DNA of 64,000 nt, from the NCBI GenBank assembly GCA_029339195.1, contig JAPTJF010000226.1, positions 32,296 through 96,295 on the forward strand, read 5' to 3'. Below are positions 22,915-33,805 of the stretch, one piece after another (within the stretch, counting starts at the first letter, position 1; each line of letters opens with the position of its first letter). This DNA is from Micractinium sp. NFX-FRZ. Taxonomy: Eukaryota > Chlorophyta > Trebouxiophyceae > Chlorellales > Chlorellaceae. A model generated the notes under the pieces. That model worked only from the letters and a program-made list of their open reading frames with translations. It searched no databases and had not been told where the DNA came from. The translations under genes were made by a program, and so were the position numbers.

Positions 22915-24828
22915 TCACCCGATGCTGAGCAGCTCTACTTGCAGCTCAAAGCTGTCACAGTTGGGCGGGATCTCCTGCTCCCCCACGCTGCCATATCCCA
23001 GCTCCGCAGGCACTAGGATGCTGCGAGATCCGCCCACACGCATGCCTATGACGGCGGTGCTGAGCCCCAGCGGCGGCTTGGGGCCGCCGCCGCCGGCAAA
23101 CAGCCCGCCCGCGCTCTCCCGGTACATGTTGGCCCCGGGGCCCGCCACGGGCTGGCCCACGATGAACTCAAAGGGCTGCAAGGGTCAGCGAGGGGGCACG
23201 AGGGGAGCTGACGTCTGTATGCAGCTGCTTGAGCAGAGCTTGAGGGCAGTTGCAGGGGCGGCAGGACGCGGCACACCCGCTCGCCAGCTCATGATGCAGC
23301 CCGCCAGGCCCGCCGCCCCCCCCCCCCCTCCGCCCCCCCAGGCCGGCACTTCTGCAAGCGTTTGGTGGCCTGGGACCCCTCCTGCTCCCCCCGGGCCAGC
23401 CCAAGCCCCCAACCCCTGTCAGCGAGCGGCAGATGCAAGCCACTGTTCTGTTCCCCCCTCCTGGCACAGCACCCACCTCGGACACTGTGCGGTTGCCGCC
23501 CAGCGTGCGCGCCGTGTAGGTGGACACCACATTGATGCCGCGGTACTTGCAGTCAAAGTGCACCTGGGGCAGGGGAGAGGTGGGGCAGGAGCGTGCTTAC
23601 GTAGGGTGGGCAGCGTGTTGAGGGTGCGGTACTTGCAGGCATAGTGCAACTTGGGGAAGGACGTGCACGAGGACACAACAGAAAACGGGAAGCGGAAGGC
23701 TACACTGAGCCATGCAGGCCCTGCCAATTGAGGGGTGGATGTGGGGAAGTGGGGGCAGGCCGAGGGTGCAAATATGGGGCAGCCAGAAGGGGGTTGGAGC
23801 AGGGTGAAACTCAGGGAACAGAGGTGGAGGGACGCGGCTGGCGCAGACACACAAAAAGAACGGAATCGAAAGCCAGATGAGACAGCAGCTGGGACGCGGG
23901 TAATGGGAGGGGTGTGCACGTGAGCAGAGGTTGCACATGCTGCAGGCTAGTGCCTTTAACAGGGCGTGCACGTGTGCAGGCATGTGTCAGGCAGGCAGAT
24001 GCCTTTAACAGGGCGTGCACGTGTGCAGGCATGTGTCAGGCAGGCAGAGCTCACCTTCACGCGGCTTCCCTCCTGGACCTCGTCCCCCCTGCTCCCGACT
24101 GTCAGGTCGTAGTAGCGCAGGCGCGGCTCGGCGGCTGCAAACATGGTAGTTGGGGAGGGGAGGGATCAGCGCGAGGAAAGGCAGCCTGGCGGGGAATGGA
24201 GAAGCACACAAAACATGCTCCACAGCATGCAGGCATCCAGACGCATGCACAGGCACCAAGGCAGGATTGCCGTTGAACAGCGGGCAGGCAGGGCACGAGC
24301 AGCCAGGCAGGCTGGCAGGCAGGCAGAGCGTGAGCGCAGCCACCCAAGCGAGGCATCCAGCGGCGCAGCAGGCACTCACGCAGCTCAACGTAGTCCTCCA
24401 CAGGGATCTTCTTCTTCTTCATCTCCTTCTTAAACCTGCAGCATTGGATGTCAGACGGCAGGGAGAGGATGCGCTGGTCTGGGGGGATGGGACGGGATGC
24501 CAGACGGACTGCCCGCAGCGCCCGGGGCTGCCACCAGCTAATGCAGAGCGCAGGCTGTGCTTGCTGCCCTTGCTACCCGGCATCTATCTTGTTCAGCTTA
24601 CCCAACTGCCTGCGCCGTCAACGGTTGTGCCGTCAGGAGTGCTGCCAGCGCTGCGGCCTGCAGGTGCCGCCGGCTGAGCTGCGGTGCCGGAGAGGCCTCG
24701 CCCCCGCCTTGTGCACCACTGCTGCCAGCCAAGACCACCACTGCGCGGCGCTGTCGGATCTGCTGCGCCCTTTGTCCTCGACTTGTGGCGGCTGTGAAGG
24801 CCGCGGGAGCCCGCAGTGCTACAGACAT
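22915..24828 (-). CDS. Thylakoid lumenal FKBP-type peptidyl-prolyl isomerase (FKBP18-like)
   Basis: Exons 24828-24602, 24435-24380, 24134-24055, 23563-23477, 23175-22915; 236 residues. The N-terminus is a plastid transit peptide followed by a twin-arginine lumen signal (SRRHLQAAALAALLTAQPLTAQA). The mature part has a basic linker (FKKEMKKKKIPVEDY), then the FKBP fold: LRYYDLTVG, GSRVKVHFDCKYRG, FEFIVGQ, GMRVGGSRSILVPAELGYG, EIPPNCDSFELQVELLSI. The basic linker and the FDVGQ/FIVGQ region resemble plant FKBP18, but subtype is tentative. Substrate-pocket residues are poorly kept: the Phe-Asp after the first strand and the VIKGW segment are absent, so isomerase activity may be weak, as in several lumen FKBPs. 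Met at 24828 was chosen over an in-frame Met at 24867 because it starts the transit peptide. It shares a ~300 bp divergent promoter with COX10. Confidence 0.87.
23594..23657 (-). pseudogene. Degenerate copy of FKBP exon 4 start
   Basis: Inside intron 3, just upstream of exon 4. It reads LHYACKYRTLNTLPTL where exon 4 reads VHFDCKYRGINVVSTY, with a similar pyrimidine-rich lead-in (CTTCCCCAAG against CTGCCCCAG). Confidence 0.75.
23951..24050. repeat. Tandem direct repeat, ~50-bp unit x2
   Basis: Two nearly identical copies of a segment beginning CCTTTAACAGGGCGTGCACG and ending in GTCAGGCAGGCAGA, in FKBP intron 3 next to the exon 3 donor. Confidence 0.92.
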
Positions 24829-25128
24829 GGTGTCGGGGCGCCTGAGCAGAGTGTATCGGGATTGCAAGCCTGGGGGGTGAGCTCAAACGCTGATGGCAGA
24901 TCGGAAAGGCGGCGATGGTCGTGCGCAAGGGCAGTTTGCAGCCAACCTGGTGCCGCCAGCCTGGCCGGCCACGGGGCCACTTCTTGGCAGGGGCGGTAGA
25001 GGGCGCTCTGGGAGCTGCACGGTTGCCTGGGAGGTGGCTGTACTCGCTGGGAGCGCTGCAGCTTAGGGTCTTCTCGGCCGCAGTTCGGGTGACCAGCCTC
25101 CTCCGCGAGCAAGCAGCAGACAGCCAGG
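24829..25128. other. Divergent promoter, lumenal FKBP / COX10
   Basis: 300 bases between two start codons facing away from each other. No TATA box or other site I can name. Confidence 0.6.
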
Positions 25129-27542
25129 ATGCGCCGGCAGCTGGGGCAGCTGTGCAAGCAGCTGCTGGCGGACGGTCCCAGCACCTTGGGCCGGGTGGAG
25201 CTGACGGCCTGGGCGGGGGCCACGGCACGGCAGCAGCAGCGGTGCTGGCAGAGCGGCGGCGCTGCGGCAGCGGCGGCGGCGGCGACGGCAGCCGCAGAGG
25301 CTGCTGCAGGCACAGCCTCGCGCCGTGGCCCACCCACGGGCCTTCGCCGCCTCAAGCTGGTGTACCAGAACTACAAGCAGCTGTCCAAGATGCGGCTCAG
25401 CCTGCTGGTGGTGGCCACCAGCGCAGCGGGGTATGCAGCCGGCAGCAAGGAGCGCATCGACTGGGCGGGGCTAGGCTGGACCAGCCTGGGCACCATGCTG
25501 TGCTCCTCCTCTGCCAACGCGCTCAACCAGGTGTACGAGAAGGTCAACGACGGGCTGATGAAGCGCACCATGAACCGGCCGCTGCCCACCGGCCGCATGA
25601 GCCGGGCGCATGCGCTCGCGTTTGCCGCGCTCGCCGGCGCCGGCGGCGTGTGGTTGCTGGCGGAGAAGGTGCGTGCGGAGAGTTGCTGGGTGGGGCAGAG
25701 GGAAACGAGGCTGCCTGGCTATATGTTATATGTTGCTGTGGGGCGTGCGGAGGCTCCAGGGCGCAGTGCAGTGCAACGCCGGAAGGTGGGCATTCTGTAG
25801 GGCGCACGCCGCAGCGCTCCAAAGGCCCGTCATGCCTCCACCAGCCTGGCTGCTTTGCCCCACTGGCCTCCCTGGTCCTGACCTCCCTGCCACACCCCCT
25901 CACCCTCCCACCTGCCTGTGCAGACCAACCTGACCACGGCTGGGCTGGGCGCCGCCAACATTGCGCTGTATGCGGCGGTCTACACCCCGCTCAAGCAGAT
26001 CAGCATCATCAACACCTGGGTGGGCGCCGTGGTGGGCGCCGTGCCGCCCCTCATGGGCTGGGCAGCGGCCACCGGCTCGCTAGACGCGGGCGCAGGTGGG
26101 TGGGTGGGACCCCCTTGAGGTTGAGGTAGCTTGGTTTGGCAGAGGGCGACCTGCCCGGGTGTGCCGCACGGTGTATGCGGTGCATGGCGTGAGGAATGAG
26201 AGGGGAGGTGGAGGTGGGGAGCACCCTGGCGCCGCCACCTCGCTGCGCCCCGCGCTGTCTGCCCTGCCCCATTGTTCCCCAAGCCCGGTGGTTGCCATGC
26301 ACCATGACCCTCACCCTCCTCTCACCTCTGCCCCCGTGTCCCCTGCAGCCATCCTGGGAGCGGGGCTGTACTTCTGGCAGATGCCGCACTTCATGGCGCT
26401 GGCCTGGATGTGCAAGGCGGACTACGCAGGTAGGCTGGCGGCAGGGTGCGAGCCCCTGGTGAGGGGACAGGCAGGGTCAGTGGCATGCACGTGACGCATG
26501 TACAGGGGCAGCGGAGGCAGCAGATAGTTGCCGACACCGCGGTTCGGCAGCGTGGCCTGTGCTGATCCAGCATCCCAAGCGACTGCTGCGACCGCTGCCG
26601 CTTCATCTCTCGGTTGCCTGCCACCCCTGCAGCCGGCGGGTACCGCATGATATCCCTGGTGGACTCGACGGGGCGGCGCACCGCGGCGTGCGCGCTGCGC
26701 AACTGCCTCTACCTCTTCCCTCTGGGCGCGCTGGCCACCTGGCTGGGGGTCACCTCCCCCTACTTTGCCTACGAGTCGGGTGAGCAACAGTTCCAGCAAT
26801 AACTGCTGTCTAGCTCGCTGCCAGCTGTCTCTGCCTGGCTGGGGGCCACTCGCCCTACCTTGCCTGCCTGCAAGTGCGCTGGTGGGTGGCCCTGCGCTGC
26901 TCCCCTGCCACCACTGCCCCTCCTACCTCACAAAGCCTGCACCGGCGCCGCCCATGCCCTGACCCTTCCTGTCTCCCCCTCGCGCGCCTGCTTGCCTGCC
27001 TGCCTGCCTCCCCCTTGCCTGCAGCCTTCATCACGGCTGGCATGATGCTGACGGCGGCCAAGTTCCACGCCACCCCCTCGCTGCCCAACGCGCGCCTCCT
27101 CTTCCGCGCCTCCCTCCTGCACCTCCCCATCTTCATGGCGGCCTTCCTGCTGCACCGCCTGCCAAACACGGGCGAGGACAGGGCCGCCCTGCTATCCCAG
27201 AACGTGCGGTTGCTGGGGCTGGGCGCCCCACTGGCGCCCGAGGAGCGGCGACAGCTGCGCTGGGGCGGCGAGGGGAGCAGCGAGGAAGACGAGGAGGCGC
27301 TGCGAGCGGGCGCCGGCGCGCTGGCGCGCGTCCGCCTCTCCTTCCCGCCCCTGCCCTTCCTGGGCGCCCTGCCTATGGAGTTTGGCAGCCTGGAGCTCAG
27401 CTGCCCATCCAAGGCAAGCTGCGAACAGGGCGAGCAGCAGGAGGCAGAGCAGCAGCAGGAGGCAGAGCAGCAGCAGCGTCATGAGCAGGACGAGGAGCAG
27501 GGCGGCAAGCCCGCCACGCCGCCGCCGCCTTGCAAGTCATGA
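25129..27542 (+). CDS. COX10: Protoheme IX farnesyltransferase (heme O synthase), mitochondrial
   Basis: Exons 25129-25668, 25924-26095, 26349-26429, 26633-26779, 27025-27542; 485 residues. It adds a farnesyl group to heme B to make heme O, the precursor of heme A for cytochrome c oxidase, in the inner mitochondrial membrane. The N-terminus is Arg/Ala-rich without acidic clusters, fitting a mitochondrial presequence. Family motifs are intact: the first Asp-rich prenyl-binding motif ([20 protein letters not shown], then RPLPTGRMS), the second region [20 protein letters not shown] with [17 protein letters not shown], and [20 protein letters not shown]. Several hydrophobic helices follow. The C-terminus carries an extra ~90-residue hydrophilic tail rich in Glu and Gln ([15 protein letters not shown]) not needed for the core enzyme. 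I found no TGTAA soon after the stop. Confidence 0.95.
26833..26880 (+). pseudogene. Degenerate copy of COX10 exon 4 end
   Basis: In intron 4, about 90 bases after the true segment. The copy CCTGGCTGGGGGCCACTCGC, followed by CCTACCTTGCCT, mirrors exon 4's CCTGGCTGGGGGTCACCTCC followed by CCCTACTTTGCCT. Confidence 0.7.
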
Positions 27543-28200
27543 GGGCCAGGCCTCTGCCAGCGGCAGCGCTCCTGCTGGCCTGAGGCCGGCACGATGTGCT
27601 GCCAGCTGGCCCACAGCGCAGCGCCTGCACAGCTCCTGTGCAGCCAGGCGCCCAGTTTTGCAACTCTCCCCCGCATTGCTCCCTCCCCTGTACTTGCCCC
27701 CCCTTCCGTCGCAGCACTTGCGTCGCCCCCTGTCCCATGTGCCCTGCTGACACATCGTCAGCCATGTCTCCCCTCTATGCTTCCCTTTTATGCATGCCCC
27801 CACCCGTGCCCCTGGTGACCAACGTCAACACGCTTACATCTTACGGAACCAGCAGGGCCGTGCAGGATACGACTGTGTTTGGGAGGCAAAGGGAGAAGGA
27901 AGTTCGGGCGTTTCGGTTGTGCGCGGCCCCAGCTGTGGCAATCGTGCTCGTGGCGTTAGGAAAGACCCACAGCTTGATAATGCATGAGGCATGGATGAGG
28001 CGTGTGTGGTGCCTGTAGAATGGGAGGGTGAATGGCGGGTAAGCGTGAGGCCGGTGTGCTATGCCACTGTTCTTGGCACCCGGGGGAGGGGAGGGCAAGG
28101 GCGGGGCGGGCGCCAGCAACAGCTCGTCAGCTGGAAGAGGGGGCAGGCAGCGCCCGTGCCGCAGCCATGCCGGCACCCAGTCCCCGCCCTGATCGGCAGC
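27543..28200. other. Convergent 3' region, COX10 / Cys-rich gene
   Basis: Holds both 3' UTRs. A minus-strand TGTAA lies at 27834-27838. No further gene seen. Confidence 0.5.
27834..27838 (-). terminator. Candidate TGTAA polyadenylation signal, Cys-rich gene
   Basis: TTACA on the plus strand, about 365 bases past the minus-strand stop at 28201. Confidence 0.5.
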
Positions 28201-29505
28201 TCAGGCGCTGGAGGCGCAGGGCACCCAGCCGGCGCCTGGGTAGAGGTCGGACGGCGTGTGCCCGGGGCAGCCCTGCGGGCGCTGGATGTAGCACCACCAG
28301 TCTGTGGCGCCCTCGTCAATGTCATGCTGGCCGCAGCCCCACACATCTGTGGACACGCCCCCGCTCACGCCGTCGGGGGTGCAGGCACAGTCGCCAGAAC
28401 CAGTCTTGGCTGCATGTGCATGCGTAGGGGGGCGGTGTGGAATGTCCTGAGCGGTGACGCCGCGGTACGAAAGTATGGGGACACGGGTTCATTTGGTTGT
28501 TGTTGGTTGCATGCATGGCAACCCCTGGCGTCCCTGCTTTCTGCCGTACCATTGATGAGAGGAGCTAGCCACCGCACCTCACCCCTGAGCCCGCACACCC
28601 GCAGCGCACCTTTGTCGAGGGAGGGGTTCTCGCCGGGCCCGCAGAACACCCAGCCGGCGCCGGGCCACCTCTCGGACGCAGTGCTGGTGCCGCACTGGGA
28701 GGGTGTGGAGACGTAGCAAAAAAAGTCGGTGATCTGTGGGGGGAAAGAATGAAGAGGAGAGGCACAGCTGGAAGAGCTGGCAGGCGGGCGGGTGAACGGC
28801 GTACCCTGACGTTTCATCTCGCCCCTCAGCCGGCATATGCTGCAACAGCAGGGGTAGCGCATGTCAAGGGAACACGCTGCTGCCCATACATCTGCGTGTC
28901 ACCTGCAGGGGCAGAACATGTCAAGGGAGCCAGCTGCAGCCCACACGTCTGCAGCTCACCGCAGAGTCCCTCAGATCCCACTGAGCGCAGCCCGCCCTGC
29001 CGGTCTGCACTCCGCCGCTGGCCCCGTCGGGGGTGCAGTCACAGGCGCCGCTGCCGCCCCCGCCACCCCCGCCACCGCTGGCAGCGCTTGCGCTAGCGCT
29101 GGCGCTGGCGCTGGCCTGGCTGTCTGCAGTATGCGGCGGTGGAGGTGAAGATCAGGACAGGGGCCGGGAGTGGGGCCCCCTGAAAGTCCTTCATTCAGCC
29201 CTGTGGTGGATTTTCAAACTAGCAGGCCAGCCGGGGGCAAGCAGGCGCAGTGTAGCGCGAGAAGGTGTGGCAGGCGGGCGGGTGGTGGTGGGCAGGAAGG
29301 CAGTGGCCCTGCACAAGCTGTAAGCATAGGGCCAGCACAAGCTGTAAGCATAGGGCCCTGCGCAACCTGTAGGCATTGGGCCAGCACAGGAAGCACACAG
29401 GAAGCTGTGCTCGGCAGTGGGGGACTCACCCTTGGCGCTGGCGGGCAGCAGGAGCGCCGCCAGCAGCAGCGCTGCTGCCAAGCCTTGGACGCTGCGCGTC
29501 AGCAT
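28201..29505 (-). CDS. Secreted Cys-rich protein with two copies of a ~70-residue module
   Basis: Exons 29505-29430, 29123-28960, 28733-28610, 28409-28201; 190 residues. It begins with a clear signal peptide (MLTRSVQGLAAALLLAALLL, then PASAKG), then a (Ser-Ala)n and poly-Gly linker. Two modules follow, each split at the same place by an intron: CDCTPDGASGGVQTGRAGCA / FFCYVSTPSQC / PGAGWVFC and CACTPDGVSGGVSTDVWGCG / WWCYIQRPQGC / PGAGWVPC. Each has six cysteines in the pattern CxC, C, C, C, C, suggesting three disulfides. The protein stops nine bases after the last module cysteine codon's Ala-Ser-Ser-Ala. I do not recognise the family; the spacing suggests an extracellular or cell-wall role. 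The parallel intron positions show the modules arose by internal duplication. Confidence 0.7.
28860..28960. repeat. Tandem ~55-bp repeat at an exon 2 donor (Cys-rich gene)
   Basis: Two diverged copies of CATGTCAAGGGA...CTGC...CCAxACxTCTGC lie end to end; on the minus strand both begin with a GTGA donor-like start (GTGAGCTGCAGACGTGTGGG and GTGACACGCAGATGTATGGG). Confidence 0.8.
29316..29398. repeat. Three tandem ~25-bp repeats
   Basis: Units of the form AAGCTGTAAGCATAGGGCC in intron 1 of the Cys-rich gene. Confidence 0.9.
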
Positions 29506-30641
29506 GGCTTGTAGCTATCACGCTGGCACCTGCAATGGGTGGGCTTTCTGCCTGCTCTCGTCCACGGGAAGTCGACTTTGCACGGCAAAAAGAATGGGGA
29601 GGAGCAGTACCATCTTCTCCCACCTGCCACCCGGGCGGGTTGGTGGTTCCCTAGGGGTCAGGCAGGGTTTCGTTTCACTCCGTGAAGTGTACCCCCTCCC
29701 CCTTGCGATTACAGGTGCAGCAGCAGGGCGGGTAGTCTCGGCAAAGGCTGGCCAGGAATGAGCAGCAAGGTGCACAAGCCAGCCGGCCAGCCAGCCTGGC
29801 CAGCTCCTGGCAGGCCTAGCACACAGGCACTGATCTATCTGCCTGTGTGCGCTGGAGGAGTTTAGGACCAGGCGACTTACGCGGGGCTAGATGCAGCAGT
29901 GCGTGCCAGAGCGCAACCAAACGTGCTTGGGACAGGCAGGGGGGGAGGGGAGGGGAGGACGTGGGAGGAAAGGGCGGGGATTTGGCAGATATGCTGGTGT
30001 ATTGAAGCCCAGGGAGGGTGAAGAGAGTAGTGATCACTACTCATGAGGCCGGTGTTGGGCACCCTGTGAAGGCATATTTGATGGAACACAGCAGATGCAG
30101 AGGTGGGGGATGATTGTGTTCAAGCTGGTGGGAGTTTCTGTTGCACCCCGCTGGGTCCCCCCACCCCATGTGCACCGTCCCATGCGGGACACGTGCACAA
30201 GCGTGCCCCCGCCCACTGTTCTGCCTCCTGCTCCCGCCTCTTCTCCCTGCCCAGTCCATTCAGATCAGCCGCAGCAGCTGCTGCACCGTGCCCTGCTCAA
30301 ATGCAGCGCACTGTCTGCTACGTCGTCCGCTCCGCCTCCGAGGGGTGTGCTGGCATGACGTGTCGGCCACGCGGGTCATGCGGCGCCCTTGAGCTGGGCC
30401 CTCTGTCCCGCACATGCAAGGCGTCATTGTTCTGGCAGCGCATGGCAATGCGGCTGCAGCGGCAAGCAACCACGGCAATACAAGCATGCCGCCGTTGTTT
30501 CCAAGCCGTGCTCCAATCAATGGCAGCTGCATCATGCCCAGCGTATCGGCAAGCGCCAGGTGTGCCTAATTGAGCTTCCTGGTCCCTCAGCCCCCTGCAC
30601 CCCACTCTCATGGTCTCCCCACGTTCTGGACGCCCACATCA
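29506..30641. other. Intergenic region upstream of the Cys-rich gene
   Basis: About 1.1 kb with the promoter of the Cys-rich gene at its left and two decayed copies of the eIF3f gene end at its right. No intact gene seen. Confidence 0.5.
30515..30577 (-). pseudogene. Decayed copy of the eIF3f C-terminal coding end
   Basis: Minus-strand translation gives KLN-stop-AHLALADTLGMMQLPLI, against the true [21 protein letters not shown] about 240 bases away. It has an in-frame stop and lacks the true stop. A weaker copy of the same segment is at about 30262-30300. Confidence 0.8.
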
Positions 30642-30646
30642 TTACA
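30642..30646 (-). terminator. Candidate TGTAA polyadenylation signal, eIF3f
   Basis: TTACA on the plus strand, about 110 bases past the stop, between the real gene end and its decayed copy. Confidence 0.55.
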
Positions 30647-30754
30647 CCAGCGCATCACATTGGCGCAGCAACCGCGTACAACTGCAGCAATAATCTCAGC
30701 ACGCGGTCGCCGCAGCCACCAATGCCGCTGCACTGGCTTCCCTCCTCCTCCTCC

Positions 30755-32960
30755 TCAGATCAGCGGCAGCTGCATCGTGCCCAGCTTGTCTGCCAGCGCC
30801 AGGTGCGCCTGGATGAGCTTGGAGAGGAAGAGGACCAGGGTGCAGTCGTTCTGCTGGTCTGCAAGCATCTTCTCAAAGTCCTGCTTCGTGAAGTGCGGCA
30901 CCGCCGCCACCGCCTCCGCCAAGTGCCGCCCAACCGTGGTGTTGCCCTTCTGCTTGCCCGCCTGCAGGCGGGACGGGCGGGCGGGATGAGCGCAGGGGTG
31001 AGGTGGGGTAGCTCGAAACGCAGGTTGCAATTGGAGCTGAGGTGGCAGGATGCACCATTCCGGCAGTTGGCAAGGCGTGCGCATGCCCAGCCAACCAAGG
31101 CAGCGCCATTGGTTGGAGCTACACATGCCGCACGTGCTGCACACTGCGCGCCACATGTGCTGCGCACGCTGCGCATGCTGCGCATGCTGTCCAGCGCGCA
31201 TGCTGTCCACCGCAGCACCGCAGCACCCAAACAGCTGCCCAGCGTGGGCGGCCACTCACCACCACGGCATCCACATACTCCTGCGCTTGTTGCAAGCTGT
31301 GCTGCAGCCGCTCAAACGAGTCGCTGAGGCCCTCCATGTCCCCCGGCATCTTCTCAGCCAGCTCCGTGCTCAGCAGGTCCATGCCCACCCGCTCCGCCTC
31401 GCCCGCCCGCACCTCGCACTCCACCTGCGGGCAGGGCACAGGAAATAAAAGGCATGGCGGCGGCAGCGGCAGGAGGTCAGGGAGCGGGAGCAGTGCGGGC
31501 AGCGCTGAGCGTGCTGAGCGCAGGGAGGATGGGTGGCCGTCTGCATGCCGTGGCCACAAGCACAGCAGCTGCGCGGCAACAGCGGTACGTATGCGCGCGT
31601 CCCATGCAGGTGGCGGGAGGCAGCACAGGGAGCAGCCTGCGGCACGCTACAGGAGCGGCAGCAGCACGAAACGCAGTAAGAGCAGCATCCAGCTGGCCAA
31701 CCCAGCAGCGGCGGCATTATGCAGCACCCCACCACCCACCGCTGCACCAGCAGCACTCCAACCGATCAATCACGGATGCTATAAAACATCATTATGTTTG
31801 TGGCACACAGCAGTCCAACAGTGCAATGATAAATAATGACAACAATAAATGTGTGGCACACAGCGCACCTCCAGGAACTCCCGCGCCAGCTCGCGCCCCC
31901 CAATGGTGAGCTGCCGCGACACAAAGGCGCGCACGCTCATGTGGCCCCCCTGGCCGGAGGTGTCGAGCGCCAGGTGCACCGGGTTGGCGCACTCGTTGCC
32001 GTAGAAGGAGTGGATGAGGGCGTCCCGGCTGCGGGAGGCGTCGGGGTCGCCTACGGTGGGTAGCAGAGACAGGGGCGCAGCAAGACCAAGGGGGGTCAAG
32101 CGCTGTTGCTGGTGACCAACACTGAGGGAACGGGTTGGAAAGAATAACAGCAAACCCAGCCCCAGCGCAATACCCCCCACATCCGCCCAGCTGTTGGCAG
32201 GCTTCCTTGTACAAATCATCCTTCAGGCGAGCGCCCGTTCATTCACCTGTTGAGAACCATCCCACAATGCGCTCCCGCGAGTTCACGCGCTGCTGCAGGG
32301 ACGCCATCGTCTGGTGCTGCTGCACATCCAGTGCCACCTGCGGAGGTGAAGAGGGCATGCGGGTCCAGCAGCGGCGGTGTCTTATGCTGTGCTGTGCTGT
32401 GCTGTTCAGGCAGGGAGATTGCAGGGAGCTGCCCAAGCTGAGAAGCACCGCCCGTGCTTGAATGGACCGCATGAGCAGCTTGGCTGGTTGGACCCTGGCT
32501 GTGCGTTGCTTGACCAATAAGCTCTCAGACAATGGCACGTGCCGTTGTGCCCCGGCAGGGCGCCGGGGCCTCTGCCGCACGAGCCTCTGTGTGCAAGCTG
32601 CAACAGCCTGCTGCCGCCCCGCCTGCCGCCAACGGCGGCCCGCCCCCGCCCGCGCCGCCATCGCACCTGGTCATTGCTCTCGCTGTGCGGCACCGCATAG
32701 CAGTTCTTCACATCCACCACGCCGTCGGCGATAGTGCCCAGCAGCGTGCCGATGACCCGCTCCTGGCCGTCGTTGCGCCGGATGAAGGCGTCTGTGATGG
32801 TGAACAGCACCACTGGATGCACCCTGCAGGGAAATCGCCACTGCCGGTTCAGCGCTGCGCTGTGCTCCGAGCAAGCCGGCGCCCGCACGTCTGCTTTCTC
32901 AATCGCTCACCTCACGCTGTTCTCCGTCGCCCCCACTGGCAGGGTGACTGGAGTCGCCAT
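30755..32960 (-). CDS. EIF3F: Eukaryotic translation initiation factor 3 subunit F
   Basis: Exons 32960-32911, 32823-32667, 32337-32247, 32050-31869, 31424-31260, 30961-30755; 283 residues, the usual size. eIF3f is an MPN-domain subunit of the cytosolic eIF3 complex that helps recruit mRNA to the 40S ribosome. The MPN domain starts at once: [19 protein letters not shown], then [31 protein letters not shown]. As in other eIF3f proteins there is no JAMM metal centre (no HxHx7Sx2D set), so it is not a deubiquitinase of the classic type. The C-terminal helices ([39 protein letters not shown]) match the family's MPN-extension. Met at 32960 is the only start fitting the family's short N-terminus. 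Confidence 0.95.
31786..31864. repeat. Imperfect direct repeat next to eIF3f exon 4 donor
   Basis: AATAAATGTGTGGCACACAGC beside the donor is echoed by TTATGTTTGTGGCACACAGC about 60 bases further into intron 4. Confidence 0.75.
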
Positions 32961-33805
32961 TGTGCTCTGTCTGCTGCTCCCCGCCCCTCTGCTCGCCGTC
33001 TTTTGATCGCGTTTTCGCTGCGAACACTGATGGCAGCGGCTGGAGTGTGTGACGGGGGTGGCAGGGGTTTAGAGGCTCAATTTGCGCGATCAAAGCCGCA
33101 CATGCACAATGCTCCCCACCCCCTGCCAGCCTGGCGACCCAGACCCCGGCGCCCGCCCGCCGCCGCTCCCCCACGCGCCCAGATTGATGCTGAGCAGCCA
33201 ACTCGTGTTGGTTACACGAGTACGAGTTCAGATAGGTTCCATCACCGGTCAGTTGAAGAAAAGCAGCGCCGCGAGGGGTGGGCAAAGAAGAGGGGCTGTG
33301 CTGCGTGCGTCATGCTACCGTGCCTTGGCGGTGAGAAAGGGCCGGGCGGGGGCAAGAATACAGGGGGTGGTGGATGCAAAACTGAGCCTGACGGGAGGTA
33401 AGGGAGGTGGAGGAGTGCGTGAGCTAGCAGGGGGAGTGCTGAGAAGAGCTGAGAGGGGAGAGGGCAGGGGTGGGGAGGCGGGCAGGCAGGCACTGGGGTG
33501 CAAGGTAAGATTGCACTGCTGCTGGCGCTCGGGTGGCGTGTGCGTGTGAAGCGGCGCAGTCGCCCCTGCTGCCGGCCCCGCCCTCCTGCACGCCGCAGGC
33601 TGCTGATATGCCGCCCACCGCCGGGCAATGTGCCGTCAAGGCTGCTGCAAAACGTCGAGAGCTAGGCTACAAATGAAAGGGAAAAACTAGTGGAGTGGTG
33701 CGCATTTGTGCATGCTTGAGCAGGGCGCCACGGGGCCGCTGCACTGTGCTGCGCTGCCGAGCATGAGCATGGGCGCAGCAGCCTAGCAGTTGCGTGTTGG
33801 CGCGT
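32961..33805. other. Spacer between translocase 3' end and eIF3f start
   Basis: The part from 33212 rightward is the translocase 3' UTR; about 250 bases (32961-33211) are left for the eIF3f promoter. No other gene seen. Confidence 0.5.
33212..33216 (-). terminator. Candidate TGTAA polyadenylation signal, translocase gene
   Basis: TTACA on the plus strand, about 590 bases past the minus-strand stop at 33806. Confidence 0.45.

Noticed and set aside
24915..26129. 404-residue plus-strand frame overlapping COX10
   Set aside because: Out of frame with the clear COX10 motifs, which are coded in the frame starting at 25129.
28201..29505. WSC or chitin-binding domain protein
   Set aside because: Six Cys and the PGAGWV motif do not match the spacing I know for either family.
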